Below, piece after piece: positions 22,862-35,075 of a stretch of 64,000 nucleotides of DNA; within the stretch, counting starts at the first letter, position 1; each line of letters opens with the position of its first letter. A program made the translations under genes and the position numbers. The stretch lies in NCBI GenBank assembly GCA_963920765.1, contig OY987250.1, positions 14,066,409-14,130,408 of the forward strand, written 5' to 3'. The notes beneath the pieces are model-generated. The model made no database searches. It was not told the origin of the DNA and worked only from the letters and a program-made list of their open reading frames with translations. This DNA comes from Ulota crispa. Lineage: Eukaryota > Streptophyta > Bryopsida > Orthotrichales > Orthotrichaceae.

Positions 22862-24562
22862 TACCCATCCAATGCATATTGTTTAGTCATGTAATGCTAC
22901 AGAAGAAACATAGGGCAACGGCTGAGGAAAAATGGGAGGCATCTCTTTACTAATTTGAGCCTGAAACTAGATGGCATGACATCTGAGAATGAGAAGGAAC
23001 CTAGTGTAGGAGGAAAGCGCCCCGGGCCCCACCTCGATGCAGTAGCTCAGCAGGTCCTTTCCCTACTAGATGCACCCAAGGGACTTGAAAGATGTGCAAG
23101 TGCAATTTTGACAGAGCATCATCGCTTTGAGCTGGCATGTCTTACGCGACAATGCAGAAGAATTGGTAAACTAGTGTTTTGACACACTATCGTAGACGTG
23201 CTAGTCCAAAAAGGCAAAAGAGGCATCTGCTTGGATTGGAGTCTTCCAACAGCAGGCTCGAGAACTCCCAAACCCGGACAGCTGGTAGACAAACTTGGAA
23301 GTGCCGACGCTCACAGCTCAGAGGCCACCTTGACTACACGGGCTCCATTATAAGCAACCCAGGACTCGGTCTGGCCCACATGGGTTTGCATTGATGTGTA
23401 CAGAGAGGAAATCTACTGACATACAGGAATGAAGGAGCAATTAGTAATAGTATGATATAGCAAAATGAATAAGCGGTGGGTGCATCCAGTCAATGAGAAG
23501 TATCGTTGAAGTGCCATTGTGACCCCATGTACATGCTTTGAACATGAAGCACGCATTCAGATATTGCTCTGGTAGGATATTGATGTAGCAAGGACCTAAT
23601 TCAAAGGCGCCAGTATGGAAGCCCCGTTACTGCAAGCCAAACTCCTATTGGACATCGAAAAACAAAAAAGGACCCAAAAGACATACATAGGGAGCCACAT
23701 TCATCGCGGTACTCTACTGGCAACCCCCATTTACGTAATCAGATATGACTCTCTCAAAAGGGTACCATATATATACAAGCACTCCATTCAAATACCAGGA
23801 ACAACCTAGAAGGGCAAGTACTATATACCACAAATACTATCAAATGAACATGCCATTGGTTGGTTTCACAAATGGTGGCTGTGGAACGTGAACCATGATT
23901 GTTACTTGAGAATGTGAAAAGGGAGATGACGGAATGTGAAGGACTTGGAAGCTCTATCTAGATTTGAAATCCGAACATGAACATTCAGTCAAGCACTGTC
24001 GTAAGAGATGGCAACAAAAGACCCCATGCATGCCCAATTCATGAAAAACTTGATGGAATCATTACGAACCCACCCTTGCCTAGTCAATCAAGACTGGAGT
24101 ACCCTCAAGGTTTATGACTATGTGGAATGCAAGCCGACACCAGAACGCCAAAAACCGCAGGGTGAGACAGATTAAGGTTTTCATGAACTTGAGGAAAAAA
24201 ACAAAAATTTAAATGAAGGTTCAATACAACAGATGTGCCAAAGTGTTACACGTGAAGGCAACTGCAAATGCTAACCTTGCTTCACTCTAGCGGCAATGTC
24301 GCCGATCTTGGCCTCCGCCCGAGTTTGGTGAAATTGGTGCAGCGTCCCCGTCAATTTCTAGCATTGAATTCAAGAGAGCATCGGGACGTACCGGCATAGC
24401 TACCGGAGATTGATGTTGTCGTCTTGGATGGCACCTCAACCAATGTGGTGACTTGATGAGGGGCTCAATGTTTGGACAAATCCACCCGGGTGGTGTACTG
24501 CCTCCGACTCGGTTGGGGCTCTGAGATCCCCGGGATATTGGTGAAGAATTCAGTGTACTGCC

Positions 24563-25692
24563 TCAAGAGCTTGCCCTCCCACGACCCCGTCTGCAGGGAC
24601 GTCCTCGCATGCACTTGTTGCCTCTTCCTCTTGTTGTAGGCGTCCCGGAAGTCACCAAGTCCAAACCATTCAATGGTGCACCTTGTCCATGTAAATCATG
24701 AGGACCTAAATTGAATCGCCCCATTGCTCCTATGGCTTCTGGCAATTCGGCCAGTGGATGTGGAGGGGTGTCGATGTCCCTTTGGTGAAGTGAACTTCTT
24801 CTTGCACCTCGGTCTTGCCCTCTCCTGCGTCTAGAATGTGCCCTCACTGGGAGTTCAGCTCCTCGTGAGTGCAGCACAGGTCCCTTAGTGTTGTCAACGT
24901 CCTCTGCGGGAGATTTGTTGAGGTTGATACTAAAAGGGCATGCATTCAGGTCAATGTCACAAGGAATCCGCCCTCTCCTGTGACCTTGACTAAGCGCCCA
25001 CCCACGACCACCTCTCCGTGCCGTCCCATGACCATTCTTAGACCTTGAGCATGGCTCCCGCCTAGGGGGAGGCCGACATGGACGTCCCTCCAAGTTCTCC
25101 AGGCTTTGCAGTGGCACCCTCACTGATGAAAACTCTTGATTTGCGTCGTGACTGCAATGATGAGTATGGTGTGCCGACGCGATCTAGATGGATGCCCTCC
25201 CCTCATTTTCAATGTCTCCTTCCCTGCACCCCTTGACTAGATCTGTCTGATGCATTGTAATTCACAACCGCATTCGAATTCTCATCTGGCCACCATTTTG
25301 TCCGGATGAAATTATTGACGGGAGCTAGAAGACCCCGCAGGTGCCCTTTGAGGATTCTCTCTTTCACTCCTATAACCTTGAAGCATTGCCGCCTGAAGAG
25401 ATATCGCCACAAATTTCCATATGGACAAGCCGGCCAGTAGTGTTTAGTACTTGGCTCTCGTAATGAGAGCAAAAACTCCTCTTGCAGACAAGATTTGAGC
25501 TTCTCCACTTGGGCTGCTCTGGCGCAATATTGTGTCACCGCCCACTCCCCCAGTAGCCCTTGGATTATGGCAAGTTCCTATGGCAAAGCCTTCACTTGAA
25601 TGTTGTGGAGCGATGGAGGCTCGCATGGAGTTTCCCCTGCATTGAAGGCAGCCATAATTCCTAGCCACCAAGAAGCTTGGTATGAAGTCCAA
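24563..25692 (-). other. Open stretches of unknown function near the right end of the piggyBac element
   Basis: One frame (25123-24563, no ATG at its start) is rich in Arg and Gly and ends with GRGNKCMRGRPCRRGRGR, resembling AT-hook-type DNA-binding stretches. It also has DIDLNAC and FNLGPHDLHG. Two more frames (25538-25209 and 25692-25444) show no domain. They could be an N-terminal DNA-binding part of a transposon protein or chance frames in GC-richer DNA. Confidence 0.3.
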
Positions 25693-25956
25693 GTCGCACC
25701 GTCAAACTTAGCAAACCTCCAAATCGAGCAGTTGTAGCTCTTGCTCTACTCCTCGTAGTGATGAACTTGTCAACCGCCAAAGTAAATGTAAATGCCTTTG
25801 TTCCACAACGCACGCGCTTGCGTGTCCACCCTGAGCTGCACTACGCCGTCTAAACTCCTACAAATGGAATGCATTCCGAAGCAACCATGGTACCAGCAGC
25901 ACTACATACACCCTGAATTCAACAACCCACACGGAAGCGCGACTCTACACTCATGT

Positions 25957-26044
25957 ATGGAGCATCGGATTCTGGAAGAGGGAGCACTGGATTCTTGAAG
26001 ACGGAGCATCGAATTCTTGACGACGGAGCATCGGATTCCCAAAG
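25957..26044. repeat. 22-bp tandem repeat, four units, in the piggyBac right subterminal region
   Basis: Units of GGAGCATCGGATTCTTGAAG type start at 25957, 25979, 26001 and 26023, exactly 22 bp apart. Subterminal repeats are often transposase-binding sites; that role is inferred here. Confidence 0.8.
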
Positions 26045-26380
26045 AGACGACTATACTCACGGAGAAACAAAGGCACCCAATGCAGAGCAGCGCGGGGAAG
26101 TCGACTTGAGTTTGCCAGGTCACACACACCCAACGGCTAGCAACCAGTTGTAGCCCGTGGCCCGGAAACACCCTAAACCCAAGAAGTGGCCACAAAGTCA
26201 CTTCTAACATTTACAGACCCATAAAACACATATAACACTCACTATCAAATAGCGGAACACCCCATGCTTACCCCAAGGACACCCAGTACACTTACTACCA
26301 TTAAACACGCATTATATCCCCATCTGCTAATTAAAATTGCGAGGGGCGATATTATTGCCCCTGGGGCGCTTAGGGGTTAA

Positions 26381-26787
26381 GATGTGCCGGGCACGGGGCT
26401 GCTGCATCGGCTTCTTGTGAGGGACTGGGACAATGAGCTGCTGCTGCAAGTGCAACAGACTGGTGATCAGTCGCATCGAGAGTGAGTGACTCATCACTTT
26501 ATTAGACACGACGGCGTTGCTCATGCGGAGTCATGCATGCCTGTCCTTGCTATGCTCGTCATGGCTATTCAAGGGAGGTGTTTTCGAAACACCTTAGTTG
26601 ACGTGGCTGTCGCTCCGGTGCCCTGGGCTTGTGCCCTATCTCTGGATACCCAGGCGCCGTCATGGCGGCTGCTACCCTTCTTCCTCCCTGGGTATTGGTC
26701 AAGTAAGCAATTCGGAAACCTAGCTATGGAGATCTGTGTTCGGTTATGGTTTCCAGGTCTAAGGTGGCACCACTCATACCCGACCAT
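26381..26787. other. Spacer between two TTAA elements
   Basis: Moderately GC-rich. The open frames on both strands have no recognisable product, and no repeat is seen. Confidence 0.3.
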
Positions 26788-27569
26788 TTAACCCTTGAGT
26801 GCTCAGGCCGTTTTCACAAAAGTCAGGGTTTTTGGAGACCCATCACTTTGATGTATTGTATCTCTGTGAATTGGATGATTCACAAAAACTAACCATTGAA
26901 AGTAGAGGAGCAGCTACTTAGAAAATGGTTTGCAAACTTTGGGAACAATTCACCGTGGGAGATGGGAGATTATAACATTTGATCAAACAAAATGTGATGA
27001 CAAAATCTCCTTTTTTGGTAGGTGGTTGCTATTTGATGATTTTTACAAAATTTTATAAGCCCCGGATTCATCACAAATTTTGTGCATAGCAAGATTAGAT
27101 GTGAATGCACACACTTGTAAATTATTGAAGATTATACTTCTTTTTATGTCAAGTTTTAGGGCTTCAAATTGCTATTGCACGGAAAACAATGACCAACACA
27201 AGTGGTGTTGATTGCCATAATAAGGGTCTAGAACATGCTTGAACCCTTGCCAACAACTTTCCCGCTACCACAAAGCGCACACAAGGAAGCTTGCAAGGGA
27301 TATTGACCGGTTGTAGCCTGTAAAACGCTGCTTGCCAACATGCCCCGTACGGTGCCACCACTCCCATATGATGTTTTCAACCAATCAAATCTCTTGTAGC
27401 ACTTGTACAACATTTGGCTTTCCTTGCCATTACTCCATTGGCATGGACAACTTGAATGCCTTCATAATTGTAGTGTAAAGTAAGACCAAAAAGTTAGATC
27501 TAGTCCTCAAAACAAGGATTGAAAATAGTAGGAGGCAATATATGGGGCGTTGGGGCGCTCAGGGGTTAA
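26788..27569. mobile_element. piggyBac-type non-autonomous element, family 3
   Basis: 782 bp, from TTAACCCTTGAGTGCTC to the inverse of TTAACCCCTGAGCGCCCC. The right end is close to the ends of the 7.7-kb element, so that element's transposase could have moved it (inference). No coding capacity is seen. Confidence 0.75.
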
Positions 27570-27659
27570 CAACCCTGGGTACATGGGGTCGGGTTTTGGG
27601 TTTGTTAAGCGGTCAGGAATGGGTGGTGCTACCTTATACTATGTTTTTTATTACAAAGT

Positions 27660-27969
27660 GGGAAAATTTCATGGATACCCTTGGAGTTTGCCATATTTTC
27701 ATAAATGCCCCTACTTATTCAAAAATATCACAAGTACCCTTGGACCAAAGTTTTCAAGCATTTTTTGTTGTTGTGCATGTCACTTCTTCTCCCTTTGTAC
27801 GTACACTACTTCTTTCTTGTTATGCGTTTGTACAAAAGAAGAAGGGAAGTGGCATGCATAACAAAACAAATGCCTAAATTTTTTGGTCTAAGGGTATTTA
27901 TGCAATTTCTCAAAAAGCAAGGGTATCTATGAAAATATGGCAAACTTCAAGGGTATCCATGAAATTTTC
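27660..27969. mobile_element. Palindromic Mutator-like MITE, copy 2
   Basis: Same ends (GGGAAAATTTCATGGATACCC and its inverse) and same palindromic layout as the copy at 3162. A 9-bp flanking duplication is not evident here. Confidence 0.75.
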
Positions 27970-28046
27970 TTTTATAGATTTATACACTATTCTATTTTCA
28001 AGATGTACTGTGCACTCTGATTTTTTTTCAAATCATACTTTGCATA

Positions 28047-29002
28047 AGGTAGGAGGCTCATGAATGGAGCATCTTAGGGTTGAAACTAAATTTTGGACAT
28101 GTGAAACTTCTTGAAAAGAAATTCAGTAAATTTTCTTTGAAAGACCAGAAGAATTGGCATCTAACCCAAGTTGTTTCATATTTTTTGGAACTTTATGGAA
28201 TTAGTCATGAAATTTTGAAGTGGAAAGGCCATATGGCTCTAAAATGGAGCACCTCCTCAAATGTACATCATATGTACAGAGGGGTACACTTGGCTTACAA
28301 ATTTTTTTGCAAGGAACTTGCAACAAAAAGTTCAGGAACTTCAAAAGGCCATAATTTCCTCAAAAATTGTCCATTTTTTAAACCAAAAATTGAGTTGGAA
28401 TCTTACTGAAAGGTACTACATGATTTGATAAAAAAAAACTAAAAGTCTACAAATAATTTTAAAAAATTGGCTACTTCCTATATAGTGTTTACCATCTAGT
28501 ACTTCCACCTCTTGTCGAAATCACCGCTTCAATTCAATTGGGCATACTTGCAATAAGGGTTTGTAATTACTCCATGGATACCTCATCCCATACTCTTTAT
28601 ATGATGTGCATCATTTCTTGCTTGTTCTTTGGCTGTTGGTGGTGGCGTAGCCCAATCAAGTTCAAGCAGTGATTTCAATAAGAAGAATGGTGGATATTAT
28701 ATAGGAAGTAGCCAAAAATTATATATCATTTGTGAACTTTCAGATTTTTTTTATCAAAGCGTGCAGTACCCTTCAATAGGGTTCCAACGCAATTTTTGGT
28801 TTTAAAAATGGACAATTTTTGAGGAAGTTATGGCCTCTGGAAGTTCCTGGATTTTTTAGCAAGTTCCCTGCGAAAAAATTCATAAGCCAAGTGTACCCCT
28901 CTATACATTGTTGAAAGGCTATGAATAACAATATGTACAAGAAAAGTACATTTGAGGAGGTGCTCCATTTTAGAGCCTGCTCCATATTAGAGCCTGCTAC
29001 CT
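28047..29002. mobile_element. 956-bp element with AGGTAG ends and long internal inverted repeats
   Basis: Ends AGGTAGGAGGCTCATGAATG and the inverse of the right end AGGTAGCAGGCTCTAATATG are similar. A pair of inverted segments of about 240 bp (28233-28475 and 28703-28973) carry TGGAGCACCTCCTCAAATGT, GGGGTACACTTGGCTTA and AAAAATTGTCCATTTTT. TA flanks the left end only. The central 200 bp is unique. Same end type as the elements at 7682 and 12349. Confidence 0.65.
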
Positions 29003-29779
29003 TTGCAAGCTCATTTTTGAAACTATCATCATAGAATTGAAGAAAGAGTCAGTAGTTTTGAAGTAGCAACAATAAATATTAAATCATTGTAAGTGGTTGT
29101 TTCCCAATATTGTACACAAAAGTTACCATTTTGCAAAACGAATTTCAAGCAATTGCAAAAAAAACATTAAATTTTAAACTCATCCACATTTAGTCACAAA
29201 TTGGAATTTCTTTGGAATTTTTTTAGCACCACCCTCTAGACGCCTTGAAGTTCAAGATCCTACAATTCCAATTTTGTTTCAATGTTTAATAACGATCTTA
29301 CAACTACACTTCAAAAATGCCTTCCTGAAACAAGAAAAGTAATCTCAGGGAAAAGTAATCTCGGGCATTTAGGGGATAATAGGATTGATTAGGAGGTTGT
29401 GATATAGCTCCCGCATTGGAATCTTTATTACAATACCACAAAACCCGTTCTTGTGCATGTGCCAACCCCCAATTCCAAGTCCGGAAAACAGCTAGTCTCA
29501 ATTTTACGTCTCAGCCATACAACCGTCCAAGTCTCCAAAAAACATGCAATTTTTCAAAATTGAATAACCGGTTTCTTTTCACAAAATCCTAAACCAACCA
29601 CCTTCATTTTGTACAATCATCTGAGGGCCTGTACCATTGCCTTATCTCCGAAAAAACCCAAAGAAATAACACAGGGTGTTAACTAGCAATGCAGAATTGT
29701 ATAACATACGAAATGAACAAAGAGTCGAAACTTAGCGATCTTTCTTGTTCTCCGGGAACAATTGTCAGTCGAAGTAAGG
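29003..29779. other. 3' flank of the F-box gene
   Basis: No gene is seen. A motif GGGCATTTAGGGGATAA near 29354 resembles a decayed TTAA-element end but has no partner. The 3' untranslated region of the F-box gene probably lies near 29500-29779. Confidence 0.35.
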
Positions 29780-32681
29780 CTACTTCAGAAACCTGTTCCC
29801 GTTTTGAAAATTATCAGCACATGCCAGTGCATGAGCTCGTAGTCTTGGAGTCAGTTGCACCAGCAACGCATCTCGAATGTGGGTAGCTCCGATTTCACCA
29901 GCCCTTGAAGCCAGCTCCAAAAATACTAACGCCGGCCCACCTTCCCCTTCCTGAGGAGACAAAAAATATGCCACATTACGTCACCCAGTTGCAGAAAAAG
30001 TGAAACATACAGTGGCTGGCAAATATCTGCTAAGATTCAGACCGACATCCTTGCCAAATGCACGTCATATTCTGAAGGGAAAATTTCATGGATAACCCCT
30101 GAAGTTTGCAATATTTTCATGGATACCCCTGCTTTTTCAGAAATATCACAAATACCCTTGGACCAAAAAAATTAGGCGTTTGTTTTGTTGTGCATGTAAC
30201 TTCTTTCTTCCTTTGTACGCACAGTACTTTTTTGTTATGCGTGTGCACAAAGGAAGAAGTGGAGGTGGCATGCACAACAAAACAAAGGCCTAAAATTATT
30301 GATCCAAGAGTACTTAGAATATTTCTGAAAAAGCAGGGGTATCTACGAAAATACAGCAAACTTTTAGGGTATCCATGAAATTTTCCCTGTTCTAAACTAG
30401 TGTACAGCTTTTACCCCTTCCAGTGTTGCACAAAAACAGAAACAGTATGAAGTGCTACAACGTTGAAGAAGTCGTTCACTTTTAAAAGCAATTTACGCTG
30501 TTGCTAGACTTAGAAACACTATTAGATGAGGTCACGACTGAAGACTAAATAAAGAGCCTCCGAGGGGCATTAACACGGGGAGTGCCAGAAGACCAGCCCG
30601 TTCAAATTAATTTGTGAATAAAATACATTAAATTAATTTGTGAATAAAATACATTAAATTAATTTGTGAACAAAATACATCGGGGACTGAAGTGCAAATT
30701 CAGGCGAGACGATTGAAGACTAAAGCAAAGGGAAATAATAGAATATGTGCAATGATGGTTGCTTTTGCAAACATAACATGAGCTCGAGATTTGTGAACAA
30801 AAAGAATCTGGATTCCTTGACTTGAATCCCTGTTCGTTGATTCCAAGGGTATTCGAGCAGATCCTTCAGCATGTTAAAACTCGTTTTGCAGACATTGCAG
30901 GAATAAGACGATAATGAGTGCAGGAGAAGAATTCACATGTCGAATACATACCGCAAACAAAATGAGGCCATGCTCAAACATGGCCTTGCCGTGACCAGCC
31001 ATTGCAGCTCGACGCATCCAACGCTTAGCCTCGAATAAATTCCTACTTACACCTTCACCTGATCGTAAGCACAAAGCGGTGTTGTACATACCCCGAGAGC
31101 TGCCTCCCTCTGCAGACTGTAAGTACCACCAGGCCTGCATCCACGTGGCATATCAGCATACTGTAGTGTGCAGTGGTTCTACAAGCTCAACTGGTCAAAA
31201 TTTCAAACGCAAGTTATCATTAGACACCAGAGTTGAAAGTAGAGTACAACGTTGGATCAGTTGAAGTAATTTAGCATAAGAAATAGAATGATTTTGGGAG
31301 ATTTATAGCGCTGTAAGAAATTACTTTGAGGTACAAAATCCAGAACTGTAGAGGTCAAATTTATATTTCTATGCATGTTTTTCTTACACGATTTCAAAGT
31401 GCAAGGTTGTAGACCAATACAAGTGACAAAAGACAACCCCATTGTCATTCAAAGATTAGTGGTAGTAGACATTTGGCTGGGTCATGCTTACACCACTTGC
31501 AGAGGAGTCCAACCAAGTGTATAAATAGATAGTTATTAGTATAAAATAGGACACGGGATCAGGTACCTAAGGTTTTGGTGTCCTCTACCATATCACCGAG
31601 CTTTACAGTTCAAAGTCAAGAATTTCAGACCACAATTCTTGGAATAAAATGGTTGAGGACTTACAGCTTTCTGAACGTTGCACTCAACTCCCCTGCCTTG
31701 CTGCAGACATAACGCTAAGCTGTATTGCGCCCGAGCATGACCAGCCTTGGCTGCTATACGAAGCCACCTTACTGCTTCTACTGGGTTACCGAAATCTGTC
31801 AAGGAAATGATTTAAACAAAATGAAGCATTAGTATCTTCCGGCACCCACCCCTATTGCTCATCTAATTTTAAGAGTAGCGAAGAAGAAAACCAACCTTGT
31901 AGGTAAGCAAGACCCAAGTTACACATTCCAGCTGGATGTCTTAGCTCTGCAGCTTGCTTGTACCATTTGATCCCCTCATCACGTCTCCCCTAAACATTCA
32001 ACAACAAAGGGCTCCTTTAACACTCAAACAGATGCTCACAGAAGGAATTCTCTCACAAATTTGTATACAATAAAAGCTGGCTGCTGTATGAATCAATAAA
32101 CTTATGCATCTTATCAAAGAGCAAAAAACGAGAAGCAGCGTAAATACGCATGATAATGAACTAACCAATTCCCAAAGCAGCAGGCCTGCATCCGCCATAG
32201 CAGCAGCACATCCACGAACAGCACCCCTGGTGAACGAATGCAGAGCCTTGTCCAGGTTTTTGGCTACACCATGGCCGTGTTTAAATTTTTTACCCCAGTG
32301 TAAAAAATACATTCCTTCTCGCAGTGGAGCGAGGGCCTTATTCCACGTCTTGCACGCACATGTAGCAGACCAGAGGTCGTGCCATGAAAAAGACCCAGCA
32401 ATACGTTGCAGCACATCAAAAGGCAAAGATATGGCTGCAGTAGTGGTTGTATCAGAGGATGTAGTCGCCTCAACAGAAGTCCGAAAAGTTCCTGAGCTAC
32501 TCTTCACACCCTTCGGCCTATTCTCGAGTTTTTCTGTCCAAAATCTTCTGTGGAGAATCGAAGACTCTTTCACTAACCCCCGGGAATCATCGGGACTAAT
32601 GCCACTCATCCTACTCAAAGGTGAGCCAATGGCAGCTGGAATTTTGTATAACGGTGTCACATTCTCATGTGCTGGATACAT
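29780..32681 (-). CDS. F-box protein with Sel1-like repeats, complete, five exons
   Basis: Exons 32681-32166, 31989-31896, 31795-31665, 31134-30952 and 29950-29780 join with GT-AG borders and consistent phases into 364 residues, close to Arabidopsis At1g70590 (351). The N-terminal 100 residues are Ser/Thr-rich. An F-box follows (LPFDVLQRIAGSFSWHDLWSA, shown to position 20 only in part; then CKTWNKALAPLRE). Next come HWGKKFKHGHGV and Sel1-like repeats with A-x-x-W-x-x-x-A and G-x-A-x-x-x-x-G patterns: GIKWYKQAAELRHPAGMCNL, AVRWLRIAAKAGHARAQYSL, WWYLQSAEGGSSRGMYNT and AKRWMRRAAMAGHGKAMFEH. The F-box is known to bind SKP1 in SCF ubiquitin ligases, and Sel1 repeats are presumed to bind a partner or substrate. 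The first in-frame ATG is 32681; a leader intron is possible, with a donor AACAG|GTGAGT at 33733. Intron 4 carries a MITE. Confidence 0.93.
30077..30387. mobile_element. Palindromic Mutator-like MITE, copy 3, in F-box intron 4
   Basis: 311 bp with the same ends and layout as the copy at 3162. Flanks TATTCTGAA and TGTTCTAAA could be a mutated 9-bp target duplication (7 of 9). It lies wholly within the 1-kb intron 29951-30951 and leaves the exon borders untouched. Confidence 0.8.
30604..30681. repeat. 26-bp tandem repeat, three units, in F-box intron 4
   Basis: Units of AAATTAATTTGTGAATAAAA plus TACATT start at 30604, 30630 and 30656. The third unit has one change. Confidence 0.85.
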
Positions 32682-34055
32682 TTCCTGGTCTCGTGACGCG
32701 GATGGAAAATCCCCGTCCCACAATGACGTGCGAGAAGACGTTCTTGTGGTAGACTCCCTTGCACGTATGTCCAGTCTTCGTGTGTGGTGTCGTTGCCTGC
32801 GTGTGCCAAGCCCAAAAGAGAGTGTCAGATTATGAGCTTTCTATTGTGCAATAAGACGTAATGCTTGAAATTTGAAAACTCTAAGCAGGATTAGTGTTTC
32901 TGGGATGAGATTGTGGAGATGAGGGTTGCGCAGTACTCAAAATGAAAACAAACAGTGAAATCTTGCGGTACAAGTTGCAAGCTCTGACACCCCCTCATAA
33001 GGACTATTTTTGTGTGAATGATAGATCAAAGAAGAATTAATCACCCAGCTTCTAAGAGTTCACGAAAGAAATAGGGTGAGGCACACAGACAAGCGGTTAA
33101 ATCTTATAACTTTGTGCCAAAGCTGCCATACCCCCAAACTGAGTAACCCTAAGATCAAGAGTCAAGTTTGGATTCCAGGAGGCACGCCAGCATTAAAACA
33201 TGTAGCCATTTCGCAAACAAGTTCCATACCTATGATTTCTCGCAATGCCCACAACATTGGAATGGATGGATCTTGTGCGCCTTTGCAAGCCTGAATCTGA
33301 AATACAAATCTCATGAAGCTGCCTTCCATCTGATCCTGAAGGCCAAGTGTTCCGTTCCATACTCGAGTCACCTCTTTTTACAGCAACTTTACCATCCTGA
33401 AGCAAGCCATCCGTTGTTTGACACAAGCATGAAACAAGCCACATACAATTAGAGCCAAAAATAATTTTCTCATATTCAGAATTTGAAGTCGACCCGTATT
33501 TACAAGACTCGGTTAACCGATCTGCGTAGTATAGTCATTCAGAAAGCAGGTAAGCAGTTTCATTAAACCCTGCAAGATCGGCCAGTTCGACTGATAATTA
33601 GGGTAAACGTAGCAAAAAAAAATCCCTTGCTCTTTCTCCTCCAGCAATACAACTACCGATAATCAGAATCTGAAGCAGAGGCAACTAAAACAGTTACGAC
33701 CCTGATCCCTTCTCCTATACCATTGCAACTCACCTGTTCATACACTTGGTTGGACTTATTCACAAGCAGTGTGAGCATGACTTGGCTGAATGTCTAAGGG
33801 CGACTGAGGTTGCAATAGCAATAGTATCATCGACTCTCACTAATAATGAACTACAACCTCCCGCTTTGCAATTGCATTCGAAATCGTACAAGGTGAAAAT
33901 AATTAAATCTCAACAAATTTTGCAGTTCTACCGCAAAGTGATCTAGCTCTGGACATCTCCCAAAAATCGCACTTCTACATACATCAAAATGCTCGAAGTG
34001 ATGCCAAAAGTATCCTCTACATTAATTGCGATTCAATCAGGCGCAAAATCACTTA
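32682..34055. promoter_or_regulatory. Upstream region of the F-box gene, possible leader intron
   Basis: On the minus strand a strong donor AACAG|GTGAGT lies at 33733. An acceptor-like GGCACACGCAG lies near 32790, upstream of the start codon. Frames at 33076-33452 and 33746-33946 show no domain. Confidence 0.35.
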
Positions 34056-34059
34056 GTGC

Positions 34060-34710
34060 CTCTTCTCATCAAATTTTTATTTTCCAACGTCTTGTTAGCA
34101 AGAATTAAAGAATGAACTGACCTATTTGGATGCCCCGCGGGAAAGCATGAGCCGGTAGAGATCGCCGGTAGAGATCGAACTCCGAATTGAACTAACTCCA
34201 CGAATCGACCAAAAAATTCTTCGAACTACAAGTGCACTCCAACAACTAGGAACTGCGGTTCCATAACTGGAGCTACTACAACTTGGCTGAACTGCGAAAT
34301 GCAACTAAAATAGGTCAAAATTCGGGTCCTGAATTGAGCAGAAATGTGAATGGAGCACCGCAAAGCACCGCCGTTCAGCGTGAGAACACCTCATCAGATA
34401 TTTTTCGTCTCCAACGTCTTGTTAGCAAGAATTGAAGAAGAACTGACCTATTTGGATGCTCCGCGGGAAAGCATGAGCCGGTCGAGATCGACCTCCAACT
34501 TGAACTAACTCCACAAATCGACCAAAATTTTCTTCGCCACTACAAGTACACTCGAACATCTCGCAACTGCGGTTCCATAACTGAAGCTACTACAATTTGG
34601 CTGAAATGCGAACTGCAACTAAAAATAGGTCAAAATTCGGGACTCGAATTGAGCAGAAATGTGAATGGAGCACTAAAAAGCACCGCCGCTTGGCCTGAGA
34701 ACACCTCAAC
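34060..34710. repeat. 326-bp tandem duplication upstream of the F-box gene
   Basis: Copy 1 and copy 2 both carry AACGTCTTGTTAGCAAGAAT, GCGGGAAAGCATGAGCCGGT, AACTGCGGTTCCATAACTG and GAGCAGAAATGTGAATGGAG. The marker TTTGGATGC is at 34125 and 34451. Confidence 0.85.
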
Positions 34711-34859
34711 AAATTGCGTGTTGCGTGTAGAGACGGGAGTCTCGCCGATGGAGCGCTCTACTGAAATTTGCAAAGAAGTGGAGCAAACAAGTGGAATGGA
34801 CAATCGGACACATGAAGCTGGACTTGCGCTTTACGAGGCGAGAGGGCGAACAGGGGAGG

Positions 34860-35075
34860 TGAAAGTGGGAACGGGTCGAGAAAGTTGCAGTGTGCGCATG
34901 GGACCAGCCCGACCCGGCCGGACCCGGCCCCAGGATTGGATGGTTCAACGCAGCGAGAGGGCGGGGCCGCGAGGGAGGCGACAGCGGGAACGGGTCGGGT
35001 AAGTTGCAGTGTGCGCATGGAACCAGCCCGACCCGGTCCCGGGAAGGTGGACCGTTCAACAAGACAATAGGGAGG
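34860..35075. repeat. GC-rich tandem duplication, 119-bp period
   Basis: GGGAACGGGTCG begins at 34867 and 34986, each followed by AGTTGCAGTGTGCGCATGG and ACCAGCCCGACCCGG. The stretch is rich in CpG and in CCCGG motifs, unlike the AT-rich surroundings. Open frames on both strands are products of the composition and the repeat. Confidence 0.75.

Larger units (their letters stand above)
18665..26380 (-). mobile_element. piggyBac-type DNA transposon, 7.7 kb, decayed
   Basis: Both ends read inward TTAACCCCTAAGCGCCC (17 of 17 identical) and include the TTAA target at 18665-18668 and 26377-26380. Inside on the minus strand lie a transposase reading frame (22088-20451), an overlapping upstream open frame (22861-22088) and further open stretches at 24563-25692. 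A 22-bp tandem repeat lies near the right end. The intervals 18690-20450 and 22862-24560 show nothing I can identify. The length is well above the 2.5 kb of the classic insect piggyBac, so it has extra cargo, nested insertions or long regulatory flanks. Confidence 0.85.

Noticed and set aside
29340-29375. GGGCATTTAGGGGATAA as a further TTAA-element end
   Set aside because: No intact TTAA and no inverted partner within a plausible distance.
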